From the NCBI GenBank assembly GCA_964036155.1, contig OZ038422.1, positions 22,963,201 to 23,027,200 on the forward strand: a stretch of 64,000 nt of DNA, read 5' to 3'. Shown here piece after piece: positions 38,361-50,356 of this stretch. How positions within the stretch are numbered: position 1 is the first letter of the stretch; the number at the start of each line of letters is the position of its first letter. Under the pieces are notes generated by a model. It saw only the letters and a program-made list of their open reading frames with translations, was not told the origin of the DNA and did no database searches. The DNA comes from Diploscapter coronatus. Its lineage: Eukaryota; Nematoda; Chromadorea; Rhabditida; Rhabditidae. A program made the translations under genes and the position numbers.

Positions 38361-39887
38361 ATGGCAGACAGAAAGGTGGACTTCGAATTGGTGGATGATA
38401 CTCCCGCGGATTCGGGTAAGTTTTTTTTTCAACGTTTATTTTGTGTTAATTTCTCAAAACAATGAATTCCTCGAGTTTAGCTCTATGGAAATCATGGGAG
38501 AAGATTATTAGGGATGAAGAGTGGGCTACAGTTGACCATGCCACAACCAATCTCGAACCGAGGCTTTCGACTACTAAAAGCGTATTCGCTGTGCTCAAGG
38601 AAGGTTAGAAGAAATGGATATTTGAGATTCACTACTTCTAAATATTTCGAATAATTTCTGCATCAATGGCAAAAAAATCATTTAAAAATGCTTCTTCAGA
38701 CAAATCCTACATTGCTTCCGTTGTTTGGAATGAATTTCCCGAGACGAAACTCGCTTGGATAGGGTTTTTCAATTGCGACAAAAAGTATCGGGGACTTGGA
38801 ATTGCTTTGGAGGCATGGAAGAGAGCTATGGAACGAATGCCTGAGGGATGGACTGTTGGGCTGGAAGCTGGTCAGTCAAAAATAGATTGAAAGAATTTTA
38901 AAAATTCCGAAATCTTCATTTTGTATAAAATGAATAGATGTGCTTGAATGTTAATTTTTCTCCAATCACTGTTCAAATTATGAAAAATCAAAAATATCCT
39001 TGTAAATTGATTTAAAAAAAAAAAAACAAATAGTTTCTCAATTTAGCCCCTGCAATGGCAGCCAAATATCAATCGAGAGATATGACTCACAAAGCAGGTG
39101 AATATTGGAAATTCGAACCGTGTCTTCCAGATCAAGTTCTCGATATTTGTAAGAAGACAATTACTGTAAGTATGAAGAGAGGAAAAGCTTTTAGCTTAAT
39201 TATAAACGAAATTGTAGGTTGACAAATCAACGCTGAAAGTTCGTGACGTATTGTCGCTGAGTGAGGATGAATGGAGAAAAGTCAAGGAATTTGACAGCGA
39301 AATTGCGGGATGGGATCGGACTGAGTGGCTCGAATTGTACAGGAACTTCGAAGAAGCTCACTCCTGCGCGATATTTGATTCGTAAGATAAAAATTTAGCA
39401 CAAAACTAAATCTTTCTTTATCTAATCGAATAGAGAGATGGAGAGCTTAGAATTTCAAAATGTGAAAAATTTTGAAGTTCTGTTCAAAGTTTATCTTGAA
39501 ATGAATTTTCTTCCCACAAATTTCATAAATCTCAAGTTTAGGGACGACAATGTCGTGTGCTATGCTTCCACCGTGCGAACCTGTCATTACGATACGAATC
39601 GATACAAACTGGCGCCTGTCTATGCCGATACTTTGCAGCTTGCCCTGCTTGGAATACAGTGCATGGTTGAATGGGTGAAGGAGCAAAATAAGGATGCGAG
39701 GATCTGTATATACATTGTGGAAGACATCATCGGAAAGAGTACCTTGGCTCCTCTCTTCATGAATAATGGAATCGTCAAGACAGACACAAATGGAACGCTT
39801 CTCTACAAGAAACCATATGTCAACCCAACAGACACTACGAAAATATTTCTGCCTTATAACAATCAATGCGGGGCTTTTGATATTTGA
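38361..39887 (+). CDS. Nematode GNAT-like acetyltransferase (DUF1248-type)
   Basis: Six exons with consistent phases, about 330 residues, no signal peptide. Residues about 60-120 contain a GNAT-type acetyl-CoA-binding segment: a beta strand (LAWIGFFNC) followed by YRGLGIALEAWKRAME, matching the R/Q-x-x-G-x-G/A pyrophosphate loop and helix. Then MAAKYQSRDMT and a KFEPCLPDQVLDI stretch, and a second half with a repeat of the fold (VVCYASTVRTCHYDTNRYKLAPVYADT... AELAL-type helix... LFMNNGIV). The two-part organisation and these motifs resemble the nematode DUF1248 proteins, whose substrates are not known to me. The start ATG is followed by a Glu/Asp-rich first exon. A degenerate copy of its first exons lies about 330 bases downstream. 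Confidence 0.7.
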
Positions 39888-40215
39888 AATTCTAGAGGAT
39901 GAATAAATGACTGAAATTGATCTTTTCTATGCAATGTGAATGACGACTCATAACAATCATTAAAAATTGAATAAGATTATGATTTCAAAGTTGACTTTTT
40001 TATTTTGAAGCAAGATATTAATAGCAATTGAAGATACCTTTCGTTGCAGTCTACCTAGTTTCTAATAAAGGCTAGAATGAAAGTAAATGAACGACCAAGA
40101 ATCATCAGTTGAAAATGGGACTGTTGTCGTTAAAACTTACAACCAAATAACGATTTAATATTTAAAAAAAAATAAGAAAGCATTGCTTCAGTAGCTGAAG
40201 ACAATTTTAGTGCTA

Positions 40216-40340
40216 ATGGCGAAAAGAAATATACGATTTGAACTTCTTGATGATGCTCCTTTGAATTGTGGGGTTTGAAAAGATTGGAAGAATCTAGTGT
40301 TGGATATGGAATGGCCTCAGACATGCCACTTCAAGAAATT
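40216..40340 (+). pseudogene. Truncated copy of the neighbouring acetyltransferase
   Basis: ATG at 40216 opens MAKRNIRFELLDDAPLNCG, a clear relative of the neighbour's first exon (MADRKVDFELVDDTPADSG). About 13 bases later WKNLVLDMEWP matches its second exon (WKSWEKIIRDEEWA). The large intron of the parent is absent here, and similarity stops where a foldback sequence begins. This is a partial tandem duplicate, possibly of processed origin, and cannot encode the full enzyme. Confidence 0.65.
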
Positions 40341-40392
40341 TTTGAGACCTGGGACCTGAAATTCAGATCCAGACCTTGAAGTGACATGTCTG
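40317..40392. repeat. Foldback sequence interrupting the pseudogene
   Basis: CAGACATGCCACTTCAAG and, about 38 bases later, the inverse complement CTTGAAGTGACATGTCTG match at 17 of 18 positions. Pseudogene similarity is lost at its left arm, which suggests that this is an inserted small foldback element. Confidence 0.5.
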
Positions 40393-41059
40393 AACGTGAT
40401 AGTTTAGAATAAAAACTTTGGGAAGGAAGTACCCTTTAAACTCCGAATGTCTCAAAAAACCCTATCTAGATCGACGATACATCTGATAAAATAGTTTTTT
40501 TGCCAAAAATCAGTGCATAATTTTTGCCTCAACCACTTACAAGCCGAATTTGTACGGGGAAAAAGTTTTCATTTTGAGGGGCAAATTTTTGTATTTGAAA
40601 GGGAAAACTTTCTCGGGTTGTGTTCTTATGCACTATCATCCTTTGGACTTGAAATTCTCAGGATATTACCTTCAGCCCAATAGAAACAACATATCAAGCG
40701 TGTGCCCATCAGACGGAATTTTCGTCAAGCTTTCACAGAAGACTGGTTCAAAAATTCGTTTACGGAAAATTGTAGTTTTCGTATATTCAACTTGGAGCAT
40801 TGGTGGTCTTTAACTAATGTAAGCCAAATTCACTTTTATTTCTCGAGGATATGACATTTTATAGACAGGTGCAATTTTAATTTCTCGAGCGATTTTTAAT
40901 TTTCAGACGGCATTTCTAACGATTTTCTACGTTAATTAATGAAACAATAGTTACAAGATGATTAAAATAATAAGTAATGTCAGATGAACTAAGCACTTGT
41001 GAAATATTCAATCATTTCTCATTTATTTTCACGATAACGATTTTAGCTTGATAACTATC

Positions 41060-43037
41060 ATGGACGAGAACATTACTGTCATTCACTTCGATCCAGGATA
41101 CTATTTCGTGACTTTACGTATTTTTGGAACAATACAGCTTCTAATTAACTTATTTGGTCTGTATTGCATCGTGAATTCATCTCCGAAAACGATGACAAAG
41201 CATTATAAGACGTTGCTAATAATATATCAAATATTGTATGAACATAAATCATCGTTCTTCTAGAAATAAAGAGAAATTTTTCAGCAGCCTCTCACTTGAT
41301 TTGAATACTTCATTACTAGTTTCTCCGGTAATATTCTTGCCTTATAAAGCAGGATTTACCAGCGGGTTATATCATCATTTATTTGGAATTTCTGCGATTG
41401 TTCAATATTGCATATGGCTGGTCAATATTGCAGGTTAAACTTTTTTAACTCAAGGTTGTAACCCATACCCGAAATTTTGTCCACGTCCTTGGTTTGTCAA
41501 CTTGTGGTCTTTGCAAATTTTCTCTTCCATTCAAACTTGCTCAGCCGAACTAATTACGAAAATCGTCGATAACATATCATGCCTTTGCACCCCTATTTAT
41601 TCAAACAAATGAGAAGGGAACTTTTACTTTTACTATTTAAAATAATATATTTTGACTAAATAACTCGCTTTAGGTCTCACTACATCGATTATGGTTTTAT
41701 TCGAATATCGATACCAATGCTCAAAAATGGATAAAAGAAATGTCATAATAACGAAAAGACGAAGAATTTTAACAGCTGGATTTTACTTTTGCGCGTTACA
41801 GGGGGTATTGACCCCATTTATCCCGTATCCTTTCGATCAAGATCAGGCAAAATTACGTCTCGCTAAGGTGATTCAGATGTTGATATGAAAATTTGTGTTA
41901 AAAGAGCGATTTTTATTTCATTCATAAGTAACTTTGCGTTGTTTTCAATTTTTTCTTGAAACTCTATCAGTAAAAATAATTTCATATCCTAAAATCAGAT
42001 AAATATTTTTATCAGCACATATTTATTATCTAAGAGATGGGGAACTCCATATGACGCTCTGTTTTATCGCCATTCATTTGTCGCCGAAGATGCAGAATAC
42101 GGATGGATTTATGTGGAAGTGATTGTCGCCGTTTCTACTATCTCAATTGTAGGTTATTTTGAAAATATTTGGATGTGAGCAAAATTAATGATGTTTGGAA
42201 ATGGAAAGAGGGTTTTGTCAAATTTATTCCTATTTAAATTTAAATTGATATATTATTGATTTAGATCTTATTGTTCTTCTTCGGTTTGACGCTTAAAAAT
42301 CTATTTTGTTCTAAGATAACGGCATCAAAGTCAACTATTCTCTTACAACGAATATTTTTCGTTTCATTATTCATCCAAGTAAGAAATTTAATACTTCATT
42401 AACCATTAACTCATAAATTTATGGTAGTTTTTTAAGAAAATGGTTGCCAAGATTACCCAATAAAATAGACAAATTTAGATTTCAGTACCAATTATTGTTT
42501 TAGTCATTCCAATCTTTTCTGGATTTGCCTCAGAAGAAATGAATCAAGGTAGGTAAAAGTTTATCTATCTATAGACTAGTTTTTGTTTAAAAAACTCACT
42601 TGAAATATGAACATAAATTCGGTACGCTAGAATTATTCCGTTTTTGGTAATCAACTTTATGACATATGATCCATTTAAAGAATAAGTTTGACAACAAAAC
42701 CAATATTTTAAAATACGCAATACACACTTTGCATATTCGAATTTGTGCAATATTTTTCTGTTGCGAGTAATTTATTTTTGATAATAATAATAATGCATCA
42801 TTAAGATTTATCAAATAATATGGTTATTTCCATTTCAAACCACGGAGCACTAGGTATCTCTAGCGAATTAGATAGAAAAATCTTTTCATAAAATCCAAAA
42901 TTCAAGGAACATTAGCGATGATCGCTTCTAATAAATACTACCGACGATTTGCAATGACTAAATTATCGAAATTATTGTGCATTAAAGAGAAAAACGAAGG
43001 CGGTTTGGGTAATCATCAGAAAATTATTAGCAGATAA
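41060..43037 (+). CDS. Serpentine chemoreceptor, SRH-like (7TM)
   Basis: Eight exons, about 320 residues. Nematode seven-transmembrane chemoreceptors of the SRH/SRI group act in sensory-neuron cilia. The first exon has the family signature of TM1 plus loop: FGTIQLLINLFGLYCIVNSSPKTM. Further on, FLPYKAGFTSGL, a TM3-TM4 region ending SIMVLFEYRYQC, a basic loop (KRNVIITKRRR), a TM5 segment (IYVEVIVAVSTISIILLFFFGL), a QRIFFVSLFIQISVPIIVLVIPIF TM6, and a TM7 ending in NKYYRRF, equivalent to the HKPYR motif. The start lies 13 bases after a TTTTAG acceptor. Two junctions (into RWGTP and into DLSNN) use weak AAG acceptors, so these boundaries are less sure. SRH versus SRI assignment needs a family search. 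Confidence 0.8.
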
Positions 43038-44209
43038 TCACAACCTTATTTAGTTATCGTATCTGTAGTCGAAAGATCTGAAAATAGGATGATTCAACTA
43101 AGAGAAAATTGGGTTATCTTCAAGCAGAATAATTAAATTTTTATTTTTATTTGTTTTTTTTTAATCTGAATGTCATTTTCACCTAACCTCAAGATATTAA
43201 TAAATGTCTGCCAATTTAATTTCGCCAACTCTTCACTAGTCACATTACGATAGGCATACAACTGAAATTTTCAGATTTTAAAATGGCATTTAAAATAATG
43301 CGAAGCTGACATATTGAAAGACAATAAATAAAGAGAAAGTAAAATTCATAACTTTTTGTGTGTGTGCACATTCTAGAATAAGTTCTGGAACAAAAGTTGA
43401 TCAACTTGGAAAGTTCTACGAGATTTAATGAAAAACTCGGACGTTAACTCATATTACCCTTGTAAATACAGTACGGGTATGTAGGGTAATTTTTCCATCA
43501 AAATTAATTTCTAAAAAATTGTCTTTATATTTTTACTTTATTCTTCTACTCAAGATCTACAAAATAAAAACGAATCATCAAATTTAGTCCCGAAATAAGA
43601 AAGTTATGAATGTTTGAAAATTTTCTTAGATATCAAAAATTAACTGTTCAAAAACAGGTGGTTTTATGAGCATGGGTAATTGGTTTCGATTTAAGAGTTG
43701 CACCAGACAAAATCATAAGGTAAGGAGAGTACTATGCAAAAACCCGTACTCAGTTTGGATCAAAAATAAAAAGTTATTCAAAAAGTAAATTGGGAGATAA
43801 ACTTGAAACACCCTGTACTTGCTCATTTCAGCAAACTCGACGAAATGTAACATTTTATTATAAATCGTAATAGACTTTTACAGAATCGTTCAAGTTTAAA
43901 ATAGCCCAAATTAGATAATATGAAAATTATGCTCTTAGACATTGCTATTAACTGGCTACACCAAGATGAATTAAAAATTCTTTAAAAAATTATTTCGAAT
44001 TCAAAAGTTCACACCCATTAAAGAAAAAAAAAAAGTCTAAAAATAATTCAGTCCTATTTATTAGAAAAAAGCCCCTTTACTTGCATAAATATTTCTATGC
44101 AAAATATAAACGAATTAAAATAATTAGGAAGTTGTATAGGCAATCAAGCAACTTATCTAGATAAACTTTGCTATATAATAAAAATGAAAATAATCTTGGA
44201 TGCTCGTAT
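43038..44209. other. Intergenic between convergent genes
   Basis: AT-rich, without an exon that I can support. A sequence near 43803-43820 (GAAACACCCTGTACT) resembles the end of Tc1/mariner-type elements, but I could not find the matching inverted end. Confidence 0.35.
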
Positions 44210-46395
44210 TTAATCAAGGTTGCTGAGCTCCCTGTCAGACTTCAGCTCTACGTTTTGTGCAACTATATAAATATCTTCCAATGAAGCCATTATTTCATCA
44301 ATTCTGTCATTCCCTCCTAAACACTTGATTTCCTGGATAAGATCATCTTTTAGCGTTGCCAATCGTCTTTGTGTATATCTGAAATATGCCAATAATGTAT
44401 TAATTATGAATTTTGGGATCGAGAAATTTATGCCATATTAATAGTACAGAAAAAGGTTATTGAGAGCGAATGTTAGAGAAGACAGAAAACTCTCTTCATT
44501 AGGCACTCTATTTTGTCGAAGGGGTGAGAGAATATTTTACACGCCTGTATGGCCCTCTTTGATGAGTGATCGCTTGTTTGTGCGTTAATAATATGATTTT
44601 CTCACTCGAAGGATCCTCGTTCTTTGATAATTTCTATACATCGTTTTTTGATTTCAACATCTTGGGTTTTCTGACGTAGAATTTCTGAATTCAAAAGTAA
44701 TAAGTCGTCGAGATAGGTATAATATGATATTGTATTTAAATGACAAAATCTCTCACTCCAGACTTCATCATCTTCATTCATCCCAGCTCGGCGTATCGCA
44801 TGAATTATTGGAAACGAGAATTTGCCCTCACTAATATCGTCAGCAAATGATTTCTGCTCCGCCATTTTTTCGGATGCAATATTGAGGTAGTCATCCCTGT
44901 AATTAACTTGTTTTTTTTTTGCAAAAATGTCTTTTTTTAGTGGATATATGTACCAAATTTGCATATAAAGCGCTGTTAAATTGATGAATTTGCCAAGGTT
45001 GATACAGACATCCGAAAATAGCTGCATGAGACCGAAACAACAACCCATTCCTGCTCCAGTTTCTGTAAAGAATTTACTTATTCATTTTTTAAAGCTTTTT
45101 TTTTTCTTAGATATGCTCACTTCCAAGCACCATCTGTTCATATTGTTCTTCGGTAGGACAAATGTTATTATCGCGCCAATAGATTTCCTTGCCTTGACCA
45201 CGATGCTCCTCCATAAATTTATCTAAAGATGAGTTTTTTATAATTGTGTATTTTTATATGAAAACTAATTTCTATTATATTTCTTCAATTATGCTTCATA
45301 TTATCGTGGTTTATTTAATTTAGCTATTTGAAATTGAAAATTTATAGAATTGAAAAGTAACAATTTTTAGTATTCATTTAAAATTGTTTTTCATCAATAT
45401 AATGAATGTACCTAAAAAAAATTTCATAGCTTCAGGATGCTCAAGTTTAGAAATCTTTTCCATCACAGTAAAATAGAGATAGTTGCATGTATTGATCGTA
45501 CGAGCGGTACCTAATTTTCAAGAGTTTTTAGATAATTTTAATTCTCAATAATTACCAAAAATAGAATGAGCAACTGGTGAGCCCTTTCTCAGTATCGAAT
45601 TGTCCTCAATATCATCTATCATTAGAATAGCATAACCTAGCATTTCAACCAGATCTAAATGAATTTAAAATTAAACAAGTGTCGAGCTACAGAATAATAA
45701 ACTATTATTTCGAAAACCCAACACCTATTCCCGATAAAAAGGCATGAAAATGGAAGAAAATGGATGCGTTTAGACAGTGGCGAGCAAAAGTTTAGCATAT
45801 CCCTACTTTTTGATACGATGCTGGTTTAAACACTTGTAATGCACCAACCCGGCTGAAATTTTATACATATATTATGATGAATATATCATAACTATCCGCT
45901 AATTTTCAGCCCATCTAACATAGAAGATTTTTTTAGCAATCAGGTAAACTTATAAAATATTCTACGATATAAAGATAATTTCTTACTTCAAAAGAAATTT
46001 CATCATTTTTTCATAGTAAACGTGCAGAAATTTAATTTCCGAACTTTTCCATAGTAAACTTATGTTATAACGGTAGTGCAAAACTTTTGTTCGCCACTGT
46101 ATCACAAATTATAAATAAATGCAGAGATACTCAACCAGTTATTTTACTCAAAATTCGCTCATCGATGAGCAGCCATTTGTTGATCGCTTTCAGAGCTGTC
46201 AGTTGTGTCTGAATTTCAAACTTCGGAAATTAACAATTATAAAAATGAATAAATTATTATCTAAAATGGAAATAAAATAACCTCAACACTTGTACACGAT
46301 TTGATATAGTCGAATGGAGCCAACAGATGCTTTTCATCTTCCGAATCATCTTCAGAAATGTATTCTCCAATTCTCACTTCACCGTTGAGATTCAT
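44210..46395 (-). CDS. Second geranylgeranyl-diphosphate-synthase-like gene, diverged
   Basis: Nine minus-strand exons, about 325 residues, with intron positions matching the upstream paralogue. The first aspartate-rich motif is intact ([10 protein letters not shown]), as are [34 protein letters not shown], a second aspartate region (DDYLN) and [11 protein letters not shown]. The N-terminal segment that in the family reads GKQ-x-RTK, whose basic residues bind isopentenyl diphosphate, is replaced by SVETQLTAL, and the residue before DDYLN is Trp instead of Arg. It may therefore have lost or changed activity, or serve as a non-catalytic partner of the paralogue. The start follows a trans-splice-like acceptor only 66 bases beyond the upstream gene's stop. 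Confidence 0.85.
45775..46099. mobile_element. Mariner/Tc1-type MITE in an intron
   Basis: A 325-base element bounded by inverted repeats CAGTGGCGAGCAAAAGTTT and the complement of CAGTGGCGAACAAAAGTTT (18 of 19), next to TA on the right side. The left flank reads TAGA. There is no transposase frame. It lies in the intron of the second prenyl-synthase gene between exons two and three. Confidence 0.7.
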
Positions 46396-46400
46396 GTCGT

Positions 46401-46409
46401 CTGCAAATT
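46401..46409 (-). promoter_or_regulatory. Candidate SL2-type trans-splice acceptor between two tandem genes
   Basis: On the minus strand AATTTGCAG lies 5 bases before the ATG of the second prenyl-synthase gene and 66 bases after the TAA of the first. This spacing is typical of an internal operon position in nematodes. The same acceptor could also produce a fused transcript, since the preceding GTATAT offers a donor in the correct phase. Confidence 0.5.
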
Positions 46410-46466
46410 ATTATGAATTAGTAGTTGTTAATAATATTTTCAATCAAAATTTGATATTCGTCAAAT

Positions 46467-48153
46467 TTATATACCTTTCGAAATTATAAAGTTTGAATAG
46501 TAGGAATTATTTATTGCTATAAGTGATTCTTCTAGGGATGAAATAACGTCAATCAAGTCTTGATTTCCACCCAAAGATTTGATTTCACTCCTAATTTCCC
46601 TGCTTATTTGTGACAATCGCTTCAGGGTGTATCTAAAAATGATAGAAATTAATTCTATGAAATTTCATAATTTATCAGAACTGACTCGAAGGATCCACGT
46701 TCTTTGATCACTTTGATGCAATACTTTTTAAGTTCGTTATTTTGAGTTCTCTGACGAAGAATATCTAAAAAAAATGTCAATTATAGAAAAGATTATTTCT
46801 TAAATTTATCTTGCTCAGCAAATGTCTTTATTCGCAGTAAGGAAATTTAGAACTTATGTATGCTCATTTATTTTTCTTAATTATTAATTCTGCATAAAAT
46901 CGAGGTAATTGACTTACTCAAAATCGTATCATCTCCATCCTTGTCTCCCTTGCTGAGCGAGTGAATAATCGGGAATGAAAACTTCCCTTCAGTCAAATCT
47001 TCAGCGAACGTTTTCTGTTTGGCCATGTCTTCGGAAGTGAGATTCATGAGATCATCTCTAGATTTATGAATGCAAATATAAGAACGAATTGGTTTACCTA
47101 ATCTGGAAGAAAAGCGCGAGTAGTTTGATGATCTTGTTGAAATCGTATTGCTCGTTTGAGAATAATTGCATTATATTTACTGGAAAAAAGAACAGGCATC
47201 CTGTCTCTGAATAAAAAAGGTTATTTATTCAAAGTTCTATTTAAAATCATTTGATTTTACTTTGTATCACCATCTTTTCGTATTTCGCTTCTGTAGGACA
47301 GGTGTAGCTATCGCGATGAAAAATATCCTTTCCCTGCCCGCGATGGGCTTCCAGAGCTTGCTCTAAATGAATCAATTTTCTTAAATAATAGGTTAAACAA
47401 AATGGATGGTAAGTTGTGAAACTACCTGTGAATATATCAATCACTTTAGGATGTCCAAGCTTTAACAACTTTTCAACGGCGTAAAGGTAGATATAATTGG
47501 CCGTATTGATAGTTTGAGCGACACCTGAATTCAAACATATATGATTCTCGAATTATTAGAAAATGCTATCTTGTTATTTTTATAACGCGTTTTCTGTAAG
47601 AATATTAATAATTTTTGAATGTTTTATAACAGATGGATTATCGATCTATTATTAAATTTATATTAGAGCTTTACTTACCATAAACTTCATGTGTCGCAGG
47701 AAGCCCTCGCCTCAGCACCGAATTGTCTTCGATGTCGTCAATCATTAGACTAGCATTGTGAAGAGTGTCGCAGATTTCTAGATTTAAATATTATATCATA
47801 AATATCCTTTACAATACCGATTATTTCATTGAGAATTCGAGTATCAATTTTCAACCAGTTATTGAAGGCGACAATTAGTTTGGTTCGAATCTAAATCACA
47901 GAATTGTTTTGTCATCTCATTGCAGTGTAGTAACATGATAAAAATTTTTAGTATGTCATTTATAATCCAAAATTTGGAATAAATATGTATTCATTGAGTA
48001 AGAATGTGTGGTCATTCAATTTTGTATGAATTTGAAGGGAATTGATTTAAAATACAGAAATTTGAATACCTGTTTCCCGGGTTTCGATCTGATATAGTCA
48101 AATGGAGCCATCAACCAATTATCATTTTCTTCTTCAGAAAATTTCTTTTCCAT
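46467..48153 (-). CDS. Geranylgeranyl diphosphate synthase-like
   Basis: Nine minus-strand exons, about 316 residues, consistent phases. Type I trans-prenyltransferase that condenses isopentenyl diphosphate with farnesyl diphosphate to give the C20 donor for protein prenylation. Visible in order: [17 protein letters not shown] (IPP-binding basic residues), [13 protein letters not shown] (first Asp-rich motif, human-type DDIED), [49 protein letters not shown] (second Asp-rich region), [31 protein letters not shown] and a C-terminal KERGSFEYT. Closest in pattern to animal GGPPS1 (about 300 residues). One odd region is [16 protein letters not shown], where animals have a Gly-rich GGLFGLAVGLMQLF. 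It is the upstream member of a two-gene cluster. Confidence 0.9.
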
Positions 48154-49339
48154 ATCCTTTGCGTCAATTGTGCTCAATATTTTCAAAATCAAATTTGATT
48201 TTTTTCTAAAGGAATTGATAATTCACACATAAATTCAAATGATTAGAGAAATTTTACAATTAATATTTGTGATGCATAAAAAATTTTGATACTTTACTAG
48301 GATTAATTGTTCAATCGTTCAACTAGGTCAAGTTCATAATGGAAAACATTAAAAAAATAATAAAGCCATTTTGATTGGTCTTTACATCGCGACTAATCTA
48401 ATTGTAAGTTGCTTATGAATAATCATGATAATAAGGGTTTTTCATTCAAATAAATGAAAATATTAGAGAAGATAGTGCACATCAATATTAGGATTTTTCA
48501 TTATCAGAAAGTAAAAAATAACTGCATCATCATATAAATTCAGTTTTATCGTCTAAATTTGCCCAGACTGTCTGCTCCTCCAAATAAATAGTGTTTCCAA
48601 ACCTCAAATACAGATAACATACATTTTTCATGCAACATAAATACGTTAGAATGTAAAGAAGAAATATTCAAATGGGGTCTCGATTTCTGCTCATGATTGA
48701 AAAATTCATGTCTATGCATAAATTATGTCAAGCGATTGGCAGATAGAAATCACCAGAACACTATGACAAGGAGATTATTAAGAATCGAAAATGGTTTTAC
48801 TGCGTTTATAATTTTCTGAATTTTCCAATTCGAAAGAAATTCGATGTTTACTAAAATATTCACGAAGAAAAAATAAAGGAATAAATAATTTTTAACCAAA
48901 AAAGTAGTCAAAGCCGAGCAACAAAATGAACACGTTTTTACCTCTTCTCACCCTATATGAATACGATCGTATGGGCACGTCCTGATATGTTTCTTGACCA
49001 AAATCATTTCTCTAAAACAATTAATCTACTCTGGTTATGCCGACTCGTGCTGATCCACTTTGAAGGACACTTTTCCTCGTATTTTTTTAAATTAAAATGA
49101 TCCCTTTTCAAACAAAAACGAAAAAAATGCGAAGAGGCGAAGCTTGCGGTCCCTAAAGATTACTTAGAAATTCAAACAATCACAAATTTTTATAGTCAAG
49201 TTTATGATGTCGGTGGATCTTGTGATTAACTAGTTATTTCATGATTAGATAATTGTAAGAAAAACCCTTTCCAACAACTATAATATCACCAATGAAGTTT
49301 GCAATATATTCAATGCATCAGACTAAAATGAATGTTTGT
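48154..49339. other. Upstream region of the prenyl-synthase pair
   Basis: No supported exon. It contains a perfect 12-base palindrome (ATACGATCGTAT) near 48972. It probably includes the promoter of the minus-strand pair. Confidence 0.4.
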
Positions 49340-50308
49340 TTAAGTTTTATTCAAAGTATCGACAATGCTCAAAGTATCAAATTGATCAAAATATCGACTA
49401 AAAAATTGAACAAAAGATAATGCAATTCTTACTATGCTAAAATGAAGCGTTAACACTATACTTGCCCATTTACTAGGATTTTCTGATAGTTCTGATGCTC
49501 CTATCAAAGAGATCCTTGAACTCCATAACCAGTGGCAATATTTGGATCGACTGATATCTTGTTTTTCTTCTTGCATTTCGCTATCTTACACATCACAGAA
49601 AGTTGCTCTTTGTATGGAGTGATGAAAAAATGATACGAATGGGGAGATAGCGGGAATAATTGCCACGGAAAAGAGGATTAGGTTTTCAGTAAACGAATGG
49701 TTCAGGTACTGAAATTGAAAAGAATTTTGAATAATAAAATATGGGAAAGATAAAAAATTAATCTTCGATATTTCAATGACATGAATTGCACGTTTTTCCT
49801 CTCTAAATATTTTCATAAATGATAAAAAAAGTACTCTGAATGAGATGAGGTAAAATGTCGTGACGCCAATGTAATAAAATCCTGGAAGAATAGTTTGAAT
49901 CATCGGGGTCTAAAACTGTAATCTTCCTAAGCACTGATAACTTTTTATTATCAACGCGCAAAAAGTTATTCGAGCATAGAGGGACATGCAGACTCTAGAC
50001 AGATAGTTTATTTCATCCTTCAACGAAGTAGTGTGTCTAATGACGAGAATTAGAAATTCCTCTGCATTCTCCAGCTCCCGACGACCGCTTTCTTGCGTTA
50101 CTAATACCTTGAGAAGATCAAAATGTAAGCGTTTCGTCATTTCGGAATACTGTCTTTCCTCGACTCTTTTCAGAATTTTGTGCCTCAGAAAGAAAATAAA
50201 CGGATAAGTCGCTGGGACAGCAGCGCAGATGAAGATAATTGAGAAACTCACTGAAACAGAATAATCCTTCGATTTTTCGAAAGTTCGTTTGCTATCATAG
50301 ATTGACAC
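49340..50308 (-). pseudogene. Multi-pass membrane receptor-like gene with an in-frame stop
   Basis: A single minus-strand frame stays protein-like from 50308 to 49586, broken by one TAG at 49910-49912: before it a hydrophobic helix (VSVSFSIIFICAAVPATYPFIFFL), a charged region and VCMSLYARITFCALIIK; after it two hydrophobic stretches (ILPGFYYIGVTTFYLISFRVLFLSF and LILFSVAIIPAISPFVSFF). The last resembles the TM7 end of nematode serpentine receptors. A short possible intron near 49550-49589 leads to a further tail ending at 49340. The upstream 31-codon signal-peptide exon (50367-50462) may be its first exon, but the phase does not fit directly. Either a recently damaged receptor or a gene whose intron I have misread. 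Family uncertain. Confidence 0.45.
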
Positions 50309-50356
50309 TATCTATCTATTAAAAGGAACAATCTTGCCCAGTTTTAGTGGAAAGTT

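Larger units (their letters stand above)
39888..41036. other. Intergenic with an acetyltransferase pseudogene fragment
   Basis: Apart from the fragment at 40216-40340 and the foldback at 40317-40392, I see no supported gene. A plus-strand frame of 87 codons at 40550-40813 lacks an ATG start and shows no recognisable motif. Confidence 0.4.

Noticed and set aside
39447..39866. 139-codon minus-strand frame
   Set aside because: Antisense shadow of the last exon of the acetyltransferase gene, which has matching splice phases and a recognisable product.
43440..43825. Possible Tc1/mariner-type element ending in GAAACACCCTGTACT
   Set aside because: Only one end is recognisable; no inverted partner or TA duplication could be defined.
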